Shown piece after piece: positions 59,513 to 64,000 of a stretch of 64,000 nucleotides of DNA. A program made the position numbers and the translations under genes. Under the pieces are notes generated by a model that ran no database searches, was not told where the DNA came from, and saw nothing but the letters and a program-made list of their open reading frames with translations. The stretch is from Lithobates sylvaticus. Its lineage: Eukaryota; Chordata; Amphibia; Anura; Ranidae. The first letter of the stretch is position 1. Each line of letters starts with the position of its first letter. The stretch is from the NCBI GenBank assembly GCA_028564925.1, contig CM053033.1, positions 208,134,642-208,198,641 of the forward strand. Reading direction: 5' to 3'.

Positions 59513-59689
59513 ATATCTGCATATCAAAGCACCAAGCATTCAGGATATCTATAGCATTTTCAGATCAAAACGACACCGAGGTTCAGCACCCAAAAGTGGC
59601 TTGAAATTGCTGACAGCACTGGATATCTGTATTTTAGACTTGATGGTCAGAGCCATTTGAAGCTGTTTATCTGTTATGAGAAAGAGTCC

Positions 59690-59885
59690 CTTCTAATACC
59701 AGTTGTTAGAATCTTACTTTGGACTAGATATTGATTGGTAACATTGTTATACAAGGCATAAAATAACAGCAAGCTTGCTCTAGGTAGGATTAGAGAGCCT
59801 TCTTGTATAATGGCCAGGGGGGATTTAGTGGTCACTGTGTAAACTGTTGGCACTATATAAATCCTATATAATAATAATAATAGGC
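59690..59885 (+). mobile_element. Possible LINE/SINE 3' end remnant
   Basis: The string GTTGGCACTATATAAATCCT followed by (ATA)n resembles the 3' tail of L2-related elements or SINEs in frogs. The upstream body is too diverged to classify. Confidence 0.35.
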
Positions 59886-60819
59886 TGCCATGAAATAAAT
59901 TACAGGTTAAGCCACCTATACAGAGTTTTGTATTCACTAAATTATACTGTCAAGGTGACCCAGAATGTGTTATGTAAGTATAGAGCAGAGAGAGGTCATT
60001 TTAGACCTTCTCTTCCAATCTTCCATGTATGGACTACTGAGAGCTTTTGAGGGCTGGATACTAAACAACCAGGATGGAAGAGGGAGTCCTCATTGAATGT
60101 AATTTGCTCTCAAGGGAATAATCCTGCTGACTGATCAGAGCCTGGATAGGCATAAAGGGGGAGATTTACTAACGCTGTCAGAGAGCTGTGATTGTTTAGT
60201 AGAGTCTTCTCAGTGTGCTCTGAGGCTGCTCATTCTGTCTTGAAGTTTCACACTGGTCTAGCAGCTATGGAAAGTGCTGGACAGTGGATGGAAACCTTGC
60301 AGCTGGGAGCATGAATATTCATACAGCTCTGGCCAATTACAAGTGGAGGTGCCCGAGGCATGCTGGGTGCCGGTATTTATGTTTGAAAAGAACATGGGCT
60401 CTGGGTCTTGCTCCAGAGAGAGAAGTCCAGGTGCCCCTCCTCAGCACAGGCTGCCATGTGGCCTCAGGTGTGTGACCTGAGGGCCTGAATATTGAAGCTG
60501 AATCCCAAGGATCTCCTATGAGCTGAGTGAGGAAGGGTGTCCATGGATTCTGTCTGGTATCACTGAGGAAGGCTGCCATTGGTGCTTCCAGAGCCTTGTG
60601 AGTACAGACACCCTCTAAAGGAATCTTAGAGACTGGTGCTGCTAAATCCCCCTCTGGGTGCTAAAAGTCAGCATACTGGGTGTACGCTAAAGGGGAAACT
60701 GGCTAGTGTCTCGAAGAATAGGGTCCACTAAATTCCTTCTACTAAAAGATAACTATGCTTTACTCTGTACAGTCTGCTACACAGTTCTACTGAAAAAGCT
60801 GTCCTCACTTGTGAATAGT
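59886..60819. other. Non-coding sequence, nothing firmly recognised
   Basis: The text near 60,158-60,250 (GGGGGAGATTTACTAACGCT) may start another dispersed repeat, but I see no matching end. Short open frames here show no homology. Confidence 0.4.
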
Positions 60820-61677
60820 TTAACCACTTCAGCCCCAGAAGATTTTACCCCCTTCCTGACCAGAGCGATTCGGCACTGTGTCACTTTAACTGACAATTGC
60901 TCAGTCGTGCCCAAACAAAATTGACGTCCTTTTTTTCCCCACAAATAGAGCTTTCTTTTGGTGGTATTTGATCACCTCTGTGGTTTTTATTTTTTGCGCT
61001 ACAAACAAAAAAAGAGCGGCAATTTTGAAAAAAAAGCAATATTTAAAATTTTTTGCTATAATAACTATCCCCCAAAAATATATAAAAACATTTTTTTTTC
61101 CTCAGTTTGAGCCGATATGTATTCTTCTACATATTTTTGGTAAAAAAAAATTGCAATAAGCGGATATTGATTGTTTTTATGCGCAAACGTTATAGAGTCT
61201 ACAAAATAGGGGATAGTTTTATGGCATTTTTATTATAAATTTGTTTTTATTAGTAATGGTGGCGACATTATGGCAGACGCATCGGGCACTTTTGACACTT
61301 TTGGGACCATTGTCATTTATACAGCGATCAGTGCTATAAAAATGCACTGATTACTGTGTAAATTACACTGGCAGGGAAGGGGTGGTCAAGGGTTTAAGTG
61401 GGTCCTAGGGAGTGATTCTAGCTGTGGGGGGAGGGGTTACCAAGGACATGACAGATCTCTGTCATGACAAAAGGCAGAACGGGGAAATGCCTTGTTTACA
61501 TCTCCCCGTTCTACCTCTCCACACTGCAGGCGCAGGCCGCCGGAGAACATCGAGTTCCTGGGACCCGCGGGCACACCCACAAGGCGGAAATTTTAAAGGG
61601 ACATACCTGTATGCCCATTTGCCTGCCTGTGCCATTCTGCCGACATACATCTGTGTGCAGCGGTCGGCAAGCGGTTC
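60820..61677. mobile_element. Frog-type non-autonomous element, TTAA-type end
   Basis: It starts TTAACCACTTCAGCCCCAGA and ends GCGGTCGGCAAGCGGTT, imperfect inverted ends. The left part contains the reverse complement of the tail of the elements at 31,906 and 62,171 (CACAAATAGAGCTTTCTTTTGGTGGTATTTGATCAC, here split over lines). The family is very common in ranid sequences from memory, and the TTAA border suggests piggyBac-type mobilisation. No coding capacity. Confidence 0.7.
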
Positions 61678-62170
61678 ATTTGGAGTATCTTACTAAATCC
61701 CTTCTCCTATCCAAGTTTTCCTAATAAAACAAAAAAAACAAATCCCCTAGACTGGTCATTGGAGACAACGAGTGGAAGAGTGTGTGCACCTGGCAGTGTG
61801 GAAAAATAATCTGTGACTGGCTGCAGCCTAAACAGTAGGAGACCCAGGCAAAAATACCTATGGCTCCTGTCGGGGTAGCGCTACATTTGCATGCCTGTAT
61901 ATCCATTATTATGATGAATACAGCCCTACCACATAGCGCAACCCTGTCTTGAATGGAAAAAGAGCTGAACTTTCTTTGCTAAAGTTAGATTACACAGGTC
62001 TTGTTCCTCTCCCAGCCTTTGACTGGACATTGAAAGGAGAACAAAAGACCGATGTGCCGATCTCTTTTTTGCTCTGTTCTCTCCTGTTCCTTGTTAGCAG
62101 ATTGTCGTGGAAATTCCACTATACTCTTGCACTATTAAGCGCCCCTTCAGCATAATGGTATAATGCATCT
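61678..62170. other. Non-coding sequence, nothing recognised
   Basis: No exon, RNA gene or repeat end that I can support. Confidence 0.45.
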
Positions 62171-63341
62171 TTAGCCACCTGAGATCCGCGCTATAGCCGA
62201 ATGACGGCTACAGCGCGGATCTAATGTGCCGGGACTACGTCTATTGACGTAGTCCCGGCCACGAGCTGCCTGCGCGCCCCCTGAAGGGCGCGCGCGGCGC
62301 GCTCTGTGATCAGCGAGTCTGTGAGACTCGCTGGATCACAGATCCGAGTAAGGGGTCGATCCCGACCCCTTACCACGTGATCAGCTGTCAGCCAATGACA
62401 TCTGATCATGTGACAATAACAGAGCCGGTAATCAGCTTTTTTTCCTCCTCGCTGATCCCCTCTCGAGTCCCTCTCATTGCAATGTGCCCAGTAATGTGCC
62501 CAATACATGGTGCCCACTATTGCCTAATAAAGTGCCTCCTACCAGTGCCCACAGTGCCATCTGTCAGTGCCCACAGTGCCATTGGTCAGTGCCCACAGTG
62601 CCATCTGTCAGTGCCCACAGTACCATCTGCCAGTGCCCACAGTGCCATCTGTCAGTGCCCACAGTGCCATCTGTTAGTGCCCACAGTGCCAGTGCTGCAC
62701 ATCAGTGTCACCTACCAGTGCTCATCAGTGTCACCTACCAGTGCTCATCAGTGTCCCCTACCAGTGCCCATCAGTGCCACCTATCAGTGCCATCTATCAG
62801 TGCCCATCAGTGTCATCCATCAGTGTCATCCATCAGTGCCCATCAGTGCCACCCATCCGTGCCACCCATCCGTGCCATCTTTGCTGTCCCCATCAGTACC
62901 GACTTATCTGTCCCCACCAGTGCAGCCTATCTGTGCCCACCAGTGCAGCTATCAGTGCCCACCAGTGCAGCTATCAGTGCCCACCAGTGCAGCCTATCAG
63001 TGCCAACCAGTGCAGCCTATCAGTGCCCACCTGTGCCGCCTCATCAGCGCATATCAATGAAGCAGAAAAATTACCTGTTTGCAAAATTTTATAACAAACT
63101 ATTAAACATGATTTTTTTAATTTTCCATCTTTTTTTATTTGTTTAGCAAAAAATAAAAACCCCAGCTGTGATTAAATACCACCAAAAGAAAGCTCTATTT
63201 GTGGGGAAAAAATGATAAAAATTAAATTTGGGTACAGTGTTGTATGACCGCGCAATTGTCATTCAAAGTACGTCAGTGCCAAAAGCTGAAAATTGGTCTG
63301 GTCACGAGGGGGGTTTAAGTGCACAGTAATCAGGTGGCTAA
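62171..63341. mobile_element. Non-autonomous DNA transposon with hairpin cluster and internal tandem array
   Basis: Exact terminal inverted repeats TTAGCCACCTGA (62,171-62,182) and TCAGGTGGCTAA (63,330-63,341) define it. Just inside the left end lie several GC-rich hairpins in a row (62,181-62,373). A tandem array of CAGTGCCCACAGTGCCATCT-type units follows (about 62,525-63,050). The conserved tail contains AATACCACCAAAAGAAAGCT and GACCGCGCAATTGTCATTCA. No clear target duplication is visible. It is a sister of 31,906-33,160 but keeps both ends. Confidence 0.8.
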
Positions 63342-63454
63342 ATAACCCATGTCTCCCCTTTTCCCCAGTAAACAGATATAATCGCCATCTCAGCTCCATC
63401 GTTCCTCCATCTGCCCAGCAGGGCAGAGGCTCTCGGCTTTTTATTCACACACAA
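63342..63454. other. Short spacer, nothing recognised
   Basis: Unassigned sequence right of the transposon end. Confidence 0.4.
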
Positions 63455-63545
63455 ACAGGAAGCCACAAACAGGATGTGACCTCACAGGATGTTACCTCAC
63501 AGGATGTGACAACACAGCATGTGAATGTCAACACAGGATATGACC
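63455..63545. repeat. Short tandem repeat with ACAGGATGTGACCTC
   Basis: About six imperfect units of 15 bases (CACAGGATGTGACCT, CACAGGATGTTACCT, CACAGCATGTGAATG and others) follow each other. Confidence 0.75.
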
Positions 63546-64000
63546 AAACAAGGATAGGGGTTTATACAACAACCAATGACTACCGTTCCAGCTGATGAGA
63601 GCTAATCTGCAGGTGTACGCCCATGGCACCATAAGCATGTTGATCAGGCATACAGGGGTGACACGAGCGCACATCCGCTGAACCGATAATGTCTTTGCAG
63701 AGCAAACACATCCCCCCCAGACGAACGTCTGTGCATCGCACAGGGGCCCTTTCGCCGGCAGACATATCCTCACTCCGCAAACACCTCTCTCCAACCTCAG
63801 AAGGTTTTCCACTACCTAACGGATCTCAACCAGCGTCAGTCTGTCCCAGTCAGCTCTTTATACATATTAAAATACATCTTCATAACATTTCCACAACAAA
63901 ATCAACACTGCAGTCCAGCTGAATAGCATCTTGTGCTGCTTTTCCTTCTCCCAGTCTGAACTCTGATGTGCAGTGTATTACAGGAAGCTGATACCAACTC
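63546..64000. other. Window end, nothing recognised
   Basis: Low-repeat sequence with no homology that I can support. Open frames are short and unremarkable. Confidence 0.45.

Noticed and set aside
62377-63146. Pro/Ser/Cys/His-rich proteins
   Set aside because: They are produced by the internal GTGCCCATCA-type tandem array of a non-autonomous transposon.
63360-64000. Possible retrovirus-type terminal repeat at the window end
   Set aside because: I see short tandem units and unassigned sequence but no paired terminal repeats, primer site or gene remnants. No viral fossil is claimed anywhere in the window.
1-64000. tRNA, rRNA or other structured RNA genes
   Set aside because: I looked for cloverleaf and box motifs by eye and found none that I could support.

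Overview
The window is vertebrate nuclear DNA, most likely from an anuran amphibian and probably a ranid-type frog. The basis is one vertebrate neuronal gene (LRFN1) with a 16.4 kb intron, L2 and CR1 LINE fragments, Tc1 and PIF/Harbinger-like DNA transposons, and a dense set of inverted-repeat MITEs and internally repeated elements that I recognise from memory as typical of frog genomes. The taxon is an inference; no search was run.

Left part (1 to about 31,530). This is almost entirely repeat DNA. A flank of about 640 to 870 bases occurs twice (about 1,681-2,550 and 5,109-5,750). In the first copy it is followed by a short purine-rich minisatellite of about 170 bases (2,591-2,763). In the second it is followed by a 24 kb array (5,751-29,716) of the 20-base unit GTCAGCAGAAGAGGACGACC and its derivatives. 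The canonical unit has no stop codon in any forward frame, so forward reading frames of more than 15 kb arise automatically; I do not regard them as a gene. Unit types change in order from left to right (20, then 18, then 17, then 10 bases). A solitary 63-base exon with good splice signals follows at 29,917-29,979; it encodes a protein kinase C-like helix-E segment. A third array (30,121-31,075) and A-rich satellite blocks built on GATCAGCCAAAACATTATGA come next.

Middle and right part (about 31,530 to 64,000). Compound MITE-like elements lie at 31,526-33,160. LRFN1 (SALM2) is on the minus strand: 5' UTR and first coding exon at 53,211-51,813, a phase-2 intron, and a second coding exon plus 3' UTR at 35,394 to about 33,450. 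The predicted protein has 742 residues: signal peptide, LRRs, Ig domain, FN3 domain, transmembrane helix, and a C-terminal PDZ ligand ESTV. Its intron holds two L2 fragments, one CR1 fragment, a palindromic Tc1 derivative, a 2.2 kb purine-rich duplicated minisatellite region and many MITEs. Upstream of LRFN1 (53,212-64,000) I see only nested palindromes, MITEs and tandem-repeat-bearing elements.

The only intact gene is LRFN1, a postsynaptic adhesion molecule. The most unusual feature is the 24 kb array together with its apparent unexpanded sister copy, a natural before-and-after picture of minisatellite growth. A second, smaller locus (42,378-43,992) shows the same pattern of a duplicated block in which only one copy has an expanded array.
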